From the NCBI GenBank assembly GCA_004293905.1, contig RDZE01000019.1:23871-87870 (forward strand): DNA of 64,000 nt. The letters are read 5' to 3'. This DNA comes from Cytophagales bacterium. GTDB lineage: Bacteria; Bacteroidota; Bacteroidia; Cytophagales; Microscillaceae. The notes beneath the pieces were generated by a model, which worked only from the letters and a program-made list of their open reading frames with translations, was not told the origin of the DNA and did not search any database. The position numbers and the translations under genes are program-made. How positions within the stretch are numbered: position 1 is the stretch's first letter; each line of letters begins with the position of its first letter. Positions 56,457 through 63,553 of the stretch are shown here, piece by piece.

Positions 56457-57782
56457 ATGGAATCATCAGTTTTTACTTTTGAGCACTTCAAACTCAACAA
56501 ACAACTGCTCAATGCAGTCGCTGAAATGGGCTTTCAGGAGCCTACCGAAATTCAGCAAAAAGCCATTCCCTTGATTTTAGAAGGGCACGATGTGGTAGGC
56601 GTAGCACAAACAGGCACAGGCAAAACAGCGGCTTTTATGTTGCCCACCCTCATGAAAATCAAATATGCGCAAGGTGATACACCAAGAGCCGTAGTACTAT
56701 GCCCTACGCGCGAATTGGCTACACAAATTGCTGAAATGAGCAAACAATTAGCCGCTTATACCGATTTGCGCATTGTTGCAGTATATGGGGGCGTTGGTAT
56801 GAAAGCACAAGCCGAACAACTTAGTCAAGGCTGTGATATTTTAGTAGCAACTCCAGGCAGGCTTATGGATTTATACAAATCTCAGCACTTGATACTCAAA
56901 AACCTCAAAATACTCATCTTAGACGAAGCCGATAAAATGATGGATATGGGCTTTATGCCTCAATTGCGTAGTTTCTTTGAGGTAATTCCAAGAAAAAGAC
57001 AAAACCTGCTTTTTTCGGCTACTATGCCCGAAAAAGTACAACATCTTATGGAAGAATTTTTAGAAGCCCCCTTGCAAGTAACTGTAAGCCCGCCCAAACT
57101 CACTGCTGACAATGTAAGCCAGGTAAAATACGCACTTCCCAATATTGCTTCTAAAGCCGCTTTTTTGATGCATTTGCTCCAAGACGAAACGCACTTTAAA
57201 AGAGTAATTGTATTTACACGCACACGCAAAACAGCAGAAAACATTTATCGGTTTTTGTGTCGAAAATTGGCAGAAGAAACCATTCGTGTGATACACGCCA
57301 ATAAAGCACAAAGTACTCGACTCAATGCCATCAAAGAATTTAATGAGGGGAATATCAGGGTTTTAGTAGCTACCGATGTGGCTTCGCGCGGAATAGACAT
57401 TAGCGAGGTTACGCATGTCATCAATTTTGAAGTTCCCGTAGTTTATGAAGATTATGTGCATCGTATTGGGCGTACTGGAAGGGCTAAACATATAGGGGAG
57501 TCTATCACTTTTTTTGACCCTTCGGAAGATTTTCACGTTCAATGTATTGAAAGTATCGTTAAAAATGTAATTCCTATCGGTGAGTTCCCAGAAGGCTATG
57601 AGTTTATCCCTACTTCTTTTGAAGAAAGCCAAGCAATGGCAAGGATAGTAGACAAGCAGAAAAAAGCACAAAACCCTGATTATCAGGGTGCTTTCCACGA
57701 AAAAAAGTATAAAAAACCTTCTAACAAAAAAAATAAACAGAAGAATAATAAGGTTAAAAGTAATTTGAAAAGAAAAAAATGA
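56457..57782 (+). CDS. DEAD-box RNA helicase
   Basis: 441 residues from the ATG at 56457 ([16 protein letters not shown]); the longer frame overlaps the promoter zone. Motifs: Q motif with [23 protein letters not shown], Ia [39 protein letters not shown]. The C-terminal about 60 residues are Lys/Asn-rich ([14 protein letters not shown]), an RNA-binding tail as in RhlE-type helicases. It probably acts in ribosome assembly or mRNA decay. It is divergent from thrS and is followed by the structured RNA candidate. Confidence 0.95.
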   Translation: MESSVFTFEHFKLNKQLLNAVAEMGFQEPTEIQQKAIPLILEGHDVVGVAQTGTGKTAAFMLPTLMKIKYAQGDTPRAVVLCPTRELATQIAEMSKQLAAYTDLRIVAVYGGVGMKAQAEQLSQGCDILVATPGRLMDLYKSQHLILKNLKILILDEADKMMDMGFMPQLRSFFEVIPRKRQNLLFSATMPEKVQHLMEEFLEAPLQVTVSPPKLTADNVSQVKYALPNIASKAAFLMHLLQDETHFKRVIVFTRTRKTAENIYRFLCRKLAEETIRVIHANKAQSTRLNAIKEFNEGNIRVLVATDVASRGIDISEVTHVINFEVPVVYEDYVHRIGRTGRAKHIGESITFFDPSEDFHVQCIESIVKNVIPIGEFPEGYEFIPTSFEESQAMARIVDKQKKAQNPDYQGAFHEKKYKKPSNKKNKQKNNKVKSNLKRKK

Positions 57783-57840
57783 ACTTATCAAAGAATTTAG
57801 CAAAAGTATCTTCACATTCTTAGGTTTCATCTAAAAGTAT

Positions 57841-57871
57841 TTGCCTAAGGCTACAAACTTGCGTATATTTG
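57841..57871 (+). promoter_or_regulatory. Promoter of the structured RNA candidate
   Basis: TTG (57841-57843), 20 nt, TATATTTG (57864-57871): an exact -7 match at the usual spacing. The start of transcription is expected near 57877, right at the base of the first hairpin. Confidence 0.7.
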
Positions 57872-57876
57872 TAATG

Positions 57877-58003
57877 TAAGAAAGACACGGAAATTCTTTA
57901 GGGCTGGTTGATAAAGATTTCCGACTTTCTTTCCATAGCTGGTTGAAGGATCTTGAGGGGTGTAGCTGATGGAAACATCGCTTCCCTCAGGTATCTTTTT
58001 TTT
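57877..58003 (+). ncRNA. Unidentified structured RNA with intrinsic terminator, upstream of aroE
   Basis: About 127 nt. Domain 1 is a long hairpin: AAGAAAG (57878-57884)/CTTTCTT (57925-57931), CGGAAAT (57888-57894)/ATTTCCG (57917-57923), CTTTA (57896-57900)/TAAAG (57912-57916), closing an 11-nt loop. Domain 2 is a hairpin with outer stem CTTGAGGG (57952-57959)/CCCTCAGG (57984-57991) plus AT/AT across a bulge, and inner stem AGC-T-GATG (57964-57971)/CATCGCT (57976-57982) capped by a GAAA tetraloop; T8 follows (57996-58003). GCTGGTTGA occurs twice, in the first loop (57903-57911) and in the linker (57938-57946). I do not recognise a known family. It could be a free small RNA or an aroE leader with a regulated terminator. 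Confidence 0.75.
57949..58003 (+). terminator. Intrinsic terminator of the structured RNA
   Basis: The domain 2 hairpin (57949-57995) directly precedes T8 at 57996-58003. aroE begins 50 bp downstream and shows no obvious TAnnTTTG of its own. Confidence 0.85.
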
Positions 58004-58053
58004 GTTTATAAACAGAATGCTTTTCTCAACCCTAACCTAAATAATAAAATACA

Positions 58054-58794
58054 ATGTTTTTATATGGATTAATAGGTTACCCACTTTCTCACTCCTTTTC
58101 TAAACAGTATTTTACACAAAAATTTCAAAAGGCTCAACTCACCAATCATCAATATGAGCTTTTCCCTTTGTCATCTATTGACGAACTCCCCAACTTACTC
58201 AAAACGCAACCCCAGTTAAAAGGTTTTAATGTTACAATTCCATATAAACAGTCTATTATTCAATATTTGGACGCACTCAGCCCACAAGCAAGCATTATAG
58301 GCGCGGTCAATACCGTAAAAATCACTTCAGAGGCTAAATTGATAGGACACAATACCGATTATGAAGGTTTTCGGCGTACTCTACCTACCAACTTGTTTTC
58401 CGAAAATCTGGCTGCCTTAGTATTAGGAACGGGAGGGGCTTCCAAAGCAGTGCAAGCAGTATTGAAAGATATAAAAATACCCTTTCAGTTAGTCAGCAGA
58501 AGCCCACAACCTGATGCTTGGCAGTACGAATCATTAGAAGCAAAGCACTTCCAAAGCTACGAACTCATCGTCAATACCACTCCCTTAGGAATGTACCCAG
58601 CCATCGAAACCTGCCCCCCCATTCCTTATGAAAATCTTTCGGCAAAAAATTATTGCTACGATTTGGTTTATAACCCAACCGAAACGCTTTTTCTACGTAA
58701 GGCAAAAGAGCGGGGAGCCACCATTCAAAACGGCTTATCAATGCTCTATGAACAAGCAGAAGCGGCATGGCAGATATGGCAAAATGAAAACTAA
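58054..58794 (+). CDS. aroE: Shikimate dehydrogenase
   Basis: 246 residues, slightly shorter than the usual about 270. AroE reduces 3-dehydroshikimate to shikimate with NADPH. Substrate-site motifs are GLIGYPLSHSFSKQYF, GFNVTIPYKQ with the catalytic Lys, and HNTDYEGF with the catalytic Asp; the nucleotide loop is LGTGGASKAV, and the end NGLSMLYEQAEAAWQIW is typical. The 5' side is the structured RNA and terminator, which may control it. aroB is 4.1 kb upstream. Confidence 0.96.
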   Translation: MFLYGLIGYPLSHSFSKQYFTQKFQKAQLTNHQYELFPLSSIDELPNLLKTQPQLKGFNVTIPYKQSIIQYLDALSPQASIIGAVNTVKITSEAKLIGHNTDYEGFRRTLPTNLFSENLAALVLGTGGASKAVQAVLKDIKIPFQLVSRSPQPDAWQYESLEAKHFQSYELIVNTTPLGMYPAIETCPPIPYENLSAKNYCYDLVYNPTETLFLRKAKERGATIQNGLSMLYEQAEAAWQIWQNEN

Positions 58795-58891
58795 AATTTT
58801 TTTTGTAATTTTAGGCTTTTTTCGCGTTTTCGGTAAAAAATTTGCAAATGATTTTGGTAGATATTTAAGCAACTTTAAATACTCCAAAAAC

Positions 58892-59278
58892 ATGACCACT
58901 CAAATCACAGACGGAGTCAGAGTAAGCGTTCAAACGCTCTTCCAACCCGATTATTCAAGTCCAAGACAATCTCATTTTGTCTTTACCTATCGCATTAGGA
59001 TAGAAAACAGCAGTGCTTATACTGTTCAGCTATTGCGCCGTCATTGGCAAATCTTTGACTCGAATGCTACCTCCAAAGAAGTAGAAGGAGAGGGAGTTGT
59101 AGGGCAGCAACCTGTTTTAGAACCCGGCGAAGTGCATGAGTATGTTTCAGGTTGTAATTTGCGCACAGGTTTAGGTAAAATGCGAGGAACTTATATGATG
59201 GAGCGCATCGTTGATGGTCATCTGTTTGAGGTGGTCATTCCCGAATTTACGCTCATTGTGCCTTATTTATTGAATTAG
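58892..59278 (+). CDS. apaG: ApaG (Co2+/Mg2+ efflux-associated) domain protein
   Basis: 128 residues from the ATG at 58892 (MTTQITDGVRVSVQTLF), the normal ApaG start; the frame is open upstream across aroE but unrelated there. The fold signature is FVFTYRIRIENSSAYTVQLL, RHWQIFDSN, GEGVVGQQPVLEPGEVHEYVSGCNL and GTYMMERIVDG. ApaG is a small fibronectin III-like protein; its molecular role is unclear. It has no signal peptide and no frame partner. It lies 97 bp after aroE. Confidence 0.93.
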   Translation: MTTQITDGVRVSVQTLFQPDYSSPRQSHFVFTYRIRIENSSAYTVQLLRRHWQIFDSNATSKEVEGEGVVGQQPVLEPGEVHEYVSGCNLRTGLGKMRGTYMMERIVDGHLFEVVIPEFTLIVPYLLN

Positions 59279-59321
59279 TCCAATCTTCTTTTTAAGAATT
59301 AACAAGTAAACAAATAACCTA

Positions 59322-60101
59322 ATGGGAGCGTGGCTATGGTGGCAGTATTGGCTTAGGGCTAAAAACGAATACCATATTCATTCTCCTTTTTTGTATGATT
59401 TATATACAAAAGTCATCAAAAAAAGCCAATCTTACAGCAAAGAAAAACATATTGAGATAGAGCACTACCGCAAAGTATTGGCGAAAGAACGCCGTTTTAT
59501 TACAATTCAGGACTATGGGGCGGGGTCAAAAATTTTCAAAACACCGCAAAGAAGTATTGCGCAAATAATCAGGTACACGGTTAGTCCGCCTGCTTTTGGG
59601 CAATTGATGTATCGTTTGGTGGCTTATTTTAATCCTTATTACGTGGTAGAGTTGGGTACTAATTTGGGCTTTACAACGGCATATTTGGCAAAAGCACTAA
59701 AAGAAGGAGAGTTATTTAGCCTTGAAGGTTGTGCGGCAACACAAGCAGAAGCACGGAAAAATTTAGAACATTGGCAACTCGATAGGGTACATTTGTTATT
59801 AGGCAATATTGATGATACTTTCCCAAAATTAATAGAAGAACTACCTCAGATTGATTTTTTATTGATAGATGCCAACCATAGTTATGAGGCTACTTGGCGG
59901 TATTTCGAATGGAGTTTATCAAAAATACATGAGAATAGTGTATTAGTTATTGCTGATATTTACTGGTCGGAGGGTATGCAAAGGGCTTGGGCAGAAATTA
60001 GCAAGCATGTAGAAGTATCACTTTCTGTGGATTTGTATGAAGTGGGTATTTTATTTTTCAGAAAAAAACAAGCAAAACAGCATTTTATTTTGCATTGGTG
60101 A
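59322..60101 (+). CDS. Class I SAM-dependent methyltransferase
   Basis: 259 residues. The Rossmann core begins with motif I VVELGTNLGFTTAYLAKAL (about 107-125), followed by FSLEGCAATQAEARKNLEHW (acidic residue of motif II), and IDFLLIDANHSYEATWRYFEW, like the O-methyltransferase-type group (methyltransferase 24). The N-terminal about 90 residues (WLRAKNEYHIHSPFLYDLYTKVI) are typical of a Bacteroidota family with unknown substrate. Cytoplasmic. It lies 43 bp after apaG, and a bidirectional terminator separates it from the DUF1573 gene. Confidence 0.85.
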   Translation: MGAWLWWQYWLRAKNEYHIHSPFLYDLYTKVIKKSQSYSKEKHIEIEHYRKVLAKERRFITIQDYGAGSKIFKTPQRSIAQIIRYTVSPPAFGQLMYRLVAYFNPYYVVELGTNLGFTTAYLAKALKEGELFSLEGCAATQAEARKNLEHWQLDRVHLLLGNIDDTFPKLIEELPQIDFLLIDANHSYEATWRYFEWSLSKIHENSVLVIADIYWSEGMQRAWAEISKHVEVSLSVDLYEVGILFFRKKQAKQHFILHW

Positions 60102-60106
60102 GCAAT

Positions 60107-60140
60107 AAAAAACACCTTTTCACAAACGTAAAAAGATGTT
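60107..60140. terminator. Bidirectional terminator between methyltransferase and DUF1573 genes
   Basis: AAAAACACCTTTT pairs with AAAAGATGTTTTT with one C:A mismatch; A and T tracts on both sides allow use by both convergent genes. Confidence 0.75.
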
Positions 60141-60165
60141 TTTAGGATTTTACTATTGCCTTAGC

Positions 60166-60654
60166 TTAGTTTACCGTTCCTGTAAGTTGTACTTTTACGG
60201 CTGCTTCATTGGGCATGTTGGTATATACAGTAATTTCTTTGTTTTGGATACCGCTTTTTCCGTCAGTATTGAATTCTACTTTTATTTCGCCAGATTCGCC
60301 GGGCATGATAGGCTCTTTTGACCATTCGGGTACGGTGCAACCACAAGAAGCCGTAGCATTTTGAATGATGAGCGGGGCGTTGCCTGTATTCTTAAATTTG
60401 AAAGTGTGTTTCACTATTGTCCCTTTTTTTACATCGCCATAGTTAAATTCTTTGGCTTCAAAAGTAATCATGGGTGAGCCTGTTGTAGTATTGTTTTCTT
60501 GTGCTTGTCCTCCATTAGTGTTAGTTGTAGTATTGTTAGTATTCTGTACTTCTAAGGAGGCTTTTTCATTTTTTTTGCTTGTTTTTCCACCACAAGCAGT
60601 GATAATGAGTAGGCTAAAAGCCAATAAGGTGTAGAAATTAAGTTGTTTTTTCAT
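60166..60654 (-). CDS. DUF1573 lipoprotein
   Basis: 162 residues. The signal peptide ends in the lipobox IITAC (Cys21). A low-complexity Asn/Thr linker (about 36-60) leads to one DUF1573 domain, an immunoglobulin-like fold: EFNYGDVKKGTIVKHTFKFKNTGNAPLIIQNATASCGCTVPEW with the conserved CGC, then PGESGEIKVEFNTDGKSG. It should be anchored in the envelope. The family is abundant in Bacteroidota and its role is unknown. It is probably transcribed alone. Confidence 0.9.
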   Translation of the reverse strand: MKKQLNFYTLLAFSLLIITACGGKTSKKNEKASLEVQNTNNTTTNTNGGQAQENNTTTGSPMITFEAKEFNYGDVKKGTIVKHTFKFKNTGNAPLIIQNATASCGCTVPEWSKEPIMPGESGEIKVEFNTDGKSGIQNKEITVYTNMPNEAAVKVQLTGTVN

Positions 60655-60687
60655 GAGTTGTCAAAAATTTTAAATAAGACCAAAATA

Positions 60688-61689
60688 TTAAACAAAATTA
60701 TCGATGATATGTTGTGCGAACTGAAGAGTATTGGCTTTTCCTCCCAAATCGCCTGTGCATAATTCTTTCTGCTTGAGCACTTTGTTTAGTGCTGTATCAA
60801 TTTTTTCTTTGTATTCGTAGAGCTCCATATACTCTAACATAAGTAATGCAGAGCGCAATACGGCAGTAGGGTTCGCGATTCCTTTCCCTGCGATATCGGG
60901 GGCAGTGCCGTGTACGGCTTCAAAGATAGCCATTTGGTCGCCTATATTTGCTCCTGCCACTACACCCAAACCACCTACTAAGCCTGCACACAAATCGGAG
61001 AGTATATCGCCAAAAAGGTTAGAAGTTACGATAATGTCAAATTGTTCGGGGGCGCGTACCAATTGCATCGCCATATTGTCCACGATTCTGTCGTCCCAAC
61101 GAATATGAGGGTATTTTTGTGCAGTTTGTTCAGCGGCTTCTAACATCAATCGTCCTGAGTTTTTGAGTATATTGGCTTTGTGTACTACGGTAATATGGTC
61201 GTGTTTGTTTTTGTGTGCGTATTCAAAAGCGGCTTGAATGATTCTTTGAGAGCCTTTTTTGGTAACTCTACTGATGGAGTCGGCTATTTCGAGGCGTTCG
61301 TCGTAGTAGTTGATGCCTGAGTAGAGCCCTTCGGTGTTTTCGCGGAAGATGACCAAATCTACATTTTCAAATTTAGTAGTGATGCCTTCTGTGCTTCTAC
61401 AAGGTCTGATGTTGGCATAGAGGTCAAATTGTTGTCTTAGTTGCACATTTACACTCTTGAAGCCTTTGCCAACGGGTGTTTCAAGAGGACCTTTGAGGGC
61501 TATTTGTGTTTTGTTCAACGAGTTAATGAGGCTTTCAGGAATGAGTGCTCCTTTGGTTTCTAAGGCTGTTTTACCTGCATTTTCTTCTTCCCAAATGATG
61601 GGAACAGCGGCAGCTTTAAAAATATTTTTGACGGCTTCCATGATTTCGATGCCTATGCCATCGCCTGTGATGAGGGTTACGGGTTTCAT
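60688..61689 (-). CDS. NAD-type isocitrate/isopropylmalate dehydrogenase family protein
   Basis: 333 residues. This is the beta-decarboxylating dehydrogenase fold: TLITGDGIGIEIMEAV, NVQLRQQFDLYANIRPCRS, RENTEGLYSGINYY, TSNLFGDILSDLCAGLVGGLG and AVHGTAPDIAGKGIANPTA. The residues around the substrate Ser/Asn (GFKSVNVQLR) point to isocitrate rather than isopropylmalate, as in mitochondrial-type NAD-IDH. The TCA step isocitrate to 2-oxoglutarate is the likely role. apbE starts 22 bp before it in the same direction of reading, downstream on the minus strand's upstream side, so the two may share a transcript. Confidence 0.9.
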   Translation of the reverse strand: MKPVTLITGDGIGIEIMEAVKNIFKAAAVPIIWEEENAGKTALETKGALIPESLINSLNKTQIALKGPLETPVGKGFKSVNVQLRQQFDLYANIRPCRSTEGITTKFENVDLVIFRENTEGLYSGINYYDERLEIADSISRVTKKGSQRIIQAAFEYAHKNKHDHITVVHKANILKNSGRLMLEAAEQTAQKYPHIRWDDRIVDNMAMQLVRAPEQFDIIVTSNLFGDILSDLCAGLVGGLGVVAGANIGDQMAIFEAVHGTAPDIAGKGIANPTAVLRSALLMLEYMELYEYKEKIDTALNKVLKQKELCTGDLGGKANTLQFAQHIIDNFV

Positions 61690-61711
61690 GTGAGATGTGT
61701 ATTTTTGGGAG

Positions 61712-62737
61712 TTATTGTTGTATGAATTTTTTTATATTTTCTGTACTATGGGTTTGTATTTGCCCTTTTTCGTCTGTGTATACAAAAAAGGCATCTATTT
61801 GGGGTATTTTCTCGAGTAGTTTTTTGGCTTTTTCTAATCCTAAGACCATTAATGTAGTGGCAATAGCATCTGCGGTCATGGCATCGGGGGCAAAAACGGA
61901 TACGCTTAGGAGTGAGTGTTGTACGGGGTAGCCTGTTTTGGGGTCTATGGTATGGGCATATTTTTTTCCACCCATTTCATAAAACTTGCGATAATTGCCC
62001 GAAGTGGCTAAGGCGCGGTTGTTGAGTTCTACGGTAGCTTGTATAGGGTTGCCTCCCTCTTGTTCGTATTTAGGGTTGCTGATGCCTATAGTCCATACTT
62101 TTCCCTCTTTATTCAAGCCTTTGCAAAGTATTTCGCCACCGATTTCGACCATAAAATCTTGTATACCTTTCTCGATGAGAAAATTAGCAATGACATCTAC
62201 GCCGTAGCCTTGTGCGATGGCATTAAAATCTAACATCACTCCTTGTTGTTTTTTGCTAAGGGTTGTTTTTGTAAATTCTATTTGATGAAAACCTATCACT
62301 TTTTTGAGGGTATCAATACGTGCGCTATCGGGAAATTTTTCTTTGGCAGTAAAACCAAACCCCCAAACATTGACCAATGGGGCGACTGTGGGGTCAAAAG
62401 CTCCTTCTGAAAGTTCATAAATTTCTTTACTTTTGAGCAATACAGGGTAGAAATAGGGGCGTTTGAAGTCGATTTTTTTACCCTTGTTGAATTGAGATAT
62501 TTCGGAGTTAGGAATATAAGTAGAAAGAGATTGGTTGAAATCTTTGAGTAAAAATTCTATCTCTTTTTTGAAATTGCGGGCGTGGTTGTCTAAGTATTTG
62601 ATGTTGTAGGTAGTACCCATTGTTTCGCCTGTAACTTCTATTTGTATTTTTTTCTGGGTTTCGCGGTAAAGGTATACAATGGCAACTAATATAAGTAAGA
62701 TGATGGAGTAGATAATATTACGATATTGAGGGGTCAT
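61712..62737 (-). CDS. apbE: FAD:protein FMN transferase
   Basis: 341 residues. ApbE attaches FMN to a Thr in targets such as NqrB/NqrC or RnfG/RnfD. An N-terminal TM segment (about 8-24, IIYSIILLILVAIVYLY) suggests an anchored periplasmic enzyme rather than a lipoprotein. Motifs are TGETMGTTYNIKY, FDPTVAPLVNVWGFG, DFNAIAQGYGVDVIANFL, MVEIGGEILCKG and HTIDPKTGYPV, with the Mg-binding DAMTADAIATTLMVLG. It is followed by the isocitrate dehydrogenase-like gene; no nqr or rnf genes lie in the window. Confidence 0.95.
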   Translation of the reverse strand: MTPQYRNIIYSIILLILVAIVYLYRETQKKIQIEVTGETMGTTYNIKYLDNHARNFKKEIEFLLKDFNQSLSTYIPNSEISQFNKGKKIDFKRPYFYPVLLKSKEIYELSEGAFDPTVAPLVNVWGFGFTAKEKFPDSARIDTLKKVIGFHQIEFTKTTLSKKQQGVMLDFNAIAQGYGVDVIANFLIEKGIQDFMVEIGGEILCKGLNKEGKVWTIGISNPKYEQEGGNPIQATVELNNRALATSGNYRKFYEMGGKKYAHTIDPKTGYPVQHSLLSVSVFAPDAMTADAIATTLMVLGLEKAKKLLEKIPQIDAFFVYTDEKGQIQTHSTENIKKFIQQ

Positions 62738-62786
62738 AAGGGTTAAGTGCTATGGTATTCGTTCATTTGTAGTTGCAAAGTTAGGA

Positions 62787-63233
62787 TTAATTTTTTGTGT
62801 AGTCTATATTTTTAATTTCTCCCTCTGCTTTTTTTTCTAAGGTGGCAAAAAAAGAATTGTAAAAATCGCAATACCAAGCGTTGTTGCGATAAATGAAAGA
62901 AAGAAACTTGAAAGAGTGGTTGCTTCGAAGTACTAAATTATCACCTTCTTGGGGTGTGTAGTCAAAGTCGAAACAATTGCCTTCGTTGAGATTGAGCAAT
63001 ACCCATTCTTTTTCCAATCCTGCTCCTATTTCTTCAGAGGGTATTTGGCATTCGCCTTCTAAGTCGGTTTCGCGCCTGCCTACATACCCTAAGAGTGTCC
63101 AGCGATAAACTTGTTTTTTATCACTCTCTTGTATCTGTTTTTTATGCCTTCGCGAGTTTTTATTGTGAACAATGGGCTTTTTCTCATCTTTGGGGCAACT
63201 GCAAAGCACAAATCCTTGACTAAAATCACACAT
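62787..63233 (-). CDS. Hypothetical protein
   Basis: 148 residues from the ATG at 63233 (MCDFSQGFVLCSC); a TTG two codons upstream is the alternative. No signal peptide or membrane helix. A Cys cluster at the N-terminus (Cys2, Cys11, Cys13) is followed by a basic, low-complexity stretch (NKNSRRHKKQ) and a domain with conserved-looking aromatic residues (VYRWTLLGYVGR, FDFDYTPQEGDNLVL, FKFLSFIYRNNAWYCDFYN). I do not recognise it. It lies 49 bp from apbE on the same strand, so may be co-transcribed with it. Confidence 0.65.
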   Translation of the reverse strand: MCDFSQGFVLCSCPKDEKKPIVHNKNSRRHKKQIQESDKKQVYRWTLLGYVGRRETDLEGECQIPSEEIGAGLEKEWVLLNLNEGNCFDFDYTPQEGDNLVLRSNHSFKFLSFIYRNNAWYCDFYNSFFATLEKKAEGEIKNIDYTKN

Positions 63234-63392
63234 AAGCAATAGAATTGTTTTTAGTAAGTAAATGATTTTGGAATATAGCTCAAATTTTGACCCATAAAAT
63301 CCTCCTAAATAAACACCTTTCTACTCTTTTGGGTATTTCAGCGAAAAAAAAACAATTAAAACGCACGCAAAAAATGGAAAACATAGGCTAAA

Positions 63393-63442
63393 GACCCCAA
63401 CCATTGGCAAGGTCTGCGACCATTTCCGAGGTTTAAGGGGTC
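63393..63442. repeat. Cruciform-like palindromic element
   Basis: Outer arms GACCCC-AACC (63393-63402) pair with GGTT-(TAA)-GGGGTC (63430-63442). An inner hairpin GGTC-TGC-GACC (63411-63421) is enclosed. GC-rich against an AT-rich background, and it shares AGACCTTGC with the thrS palindrome. It may be a dispersed REP-like repeat. Confidence 0.5.
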
Positions 63443-63488
63443 GCAAAAGCCCATTTCAAATATATAATTTTATAGCAAAAACCTCCTT

Positions 63489-63496
63489 TAGCTTTG
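63489..63496 (+). promoter_or_regulatory. -7 promoter element of the FGE-domain gene
   Basis: TAGCTTTG fits TAnnTTTG, 57 bp before the ATG at 63554; the -33 is not clear. Confidence 0.4.
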
Positions 63497-63553
63497 TAAA
63501 ATCACAAACTTTGTTGTAATTATGCAGTAGTATTTGAATAAAATTAAAGAAAT

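Larger units (their letters stand above)
63240..63553. other. 314-bp divergent intergenic region
   Basis: Besides a structured palindromic element (63393-63442) and a -7 box for the gene at 63554, I see nothing else. There is no reading frame with coding character. Confidence 0.6.

Noticed and set aside
57961..57982. Hammerhead ribozyme suggested by CTGATG and GAAA
   Set aside because: The GAAA is a tetraloop directly within a GATG/CATC stem; the CTGATGA, stem II and GAAA core layout is not present.
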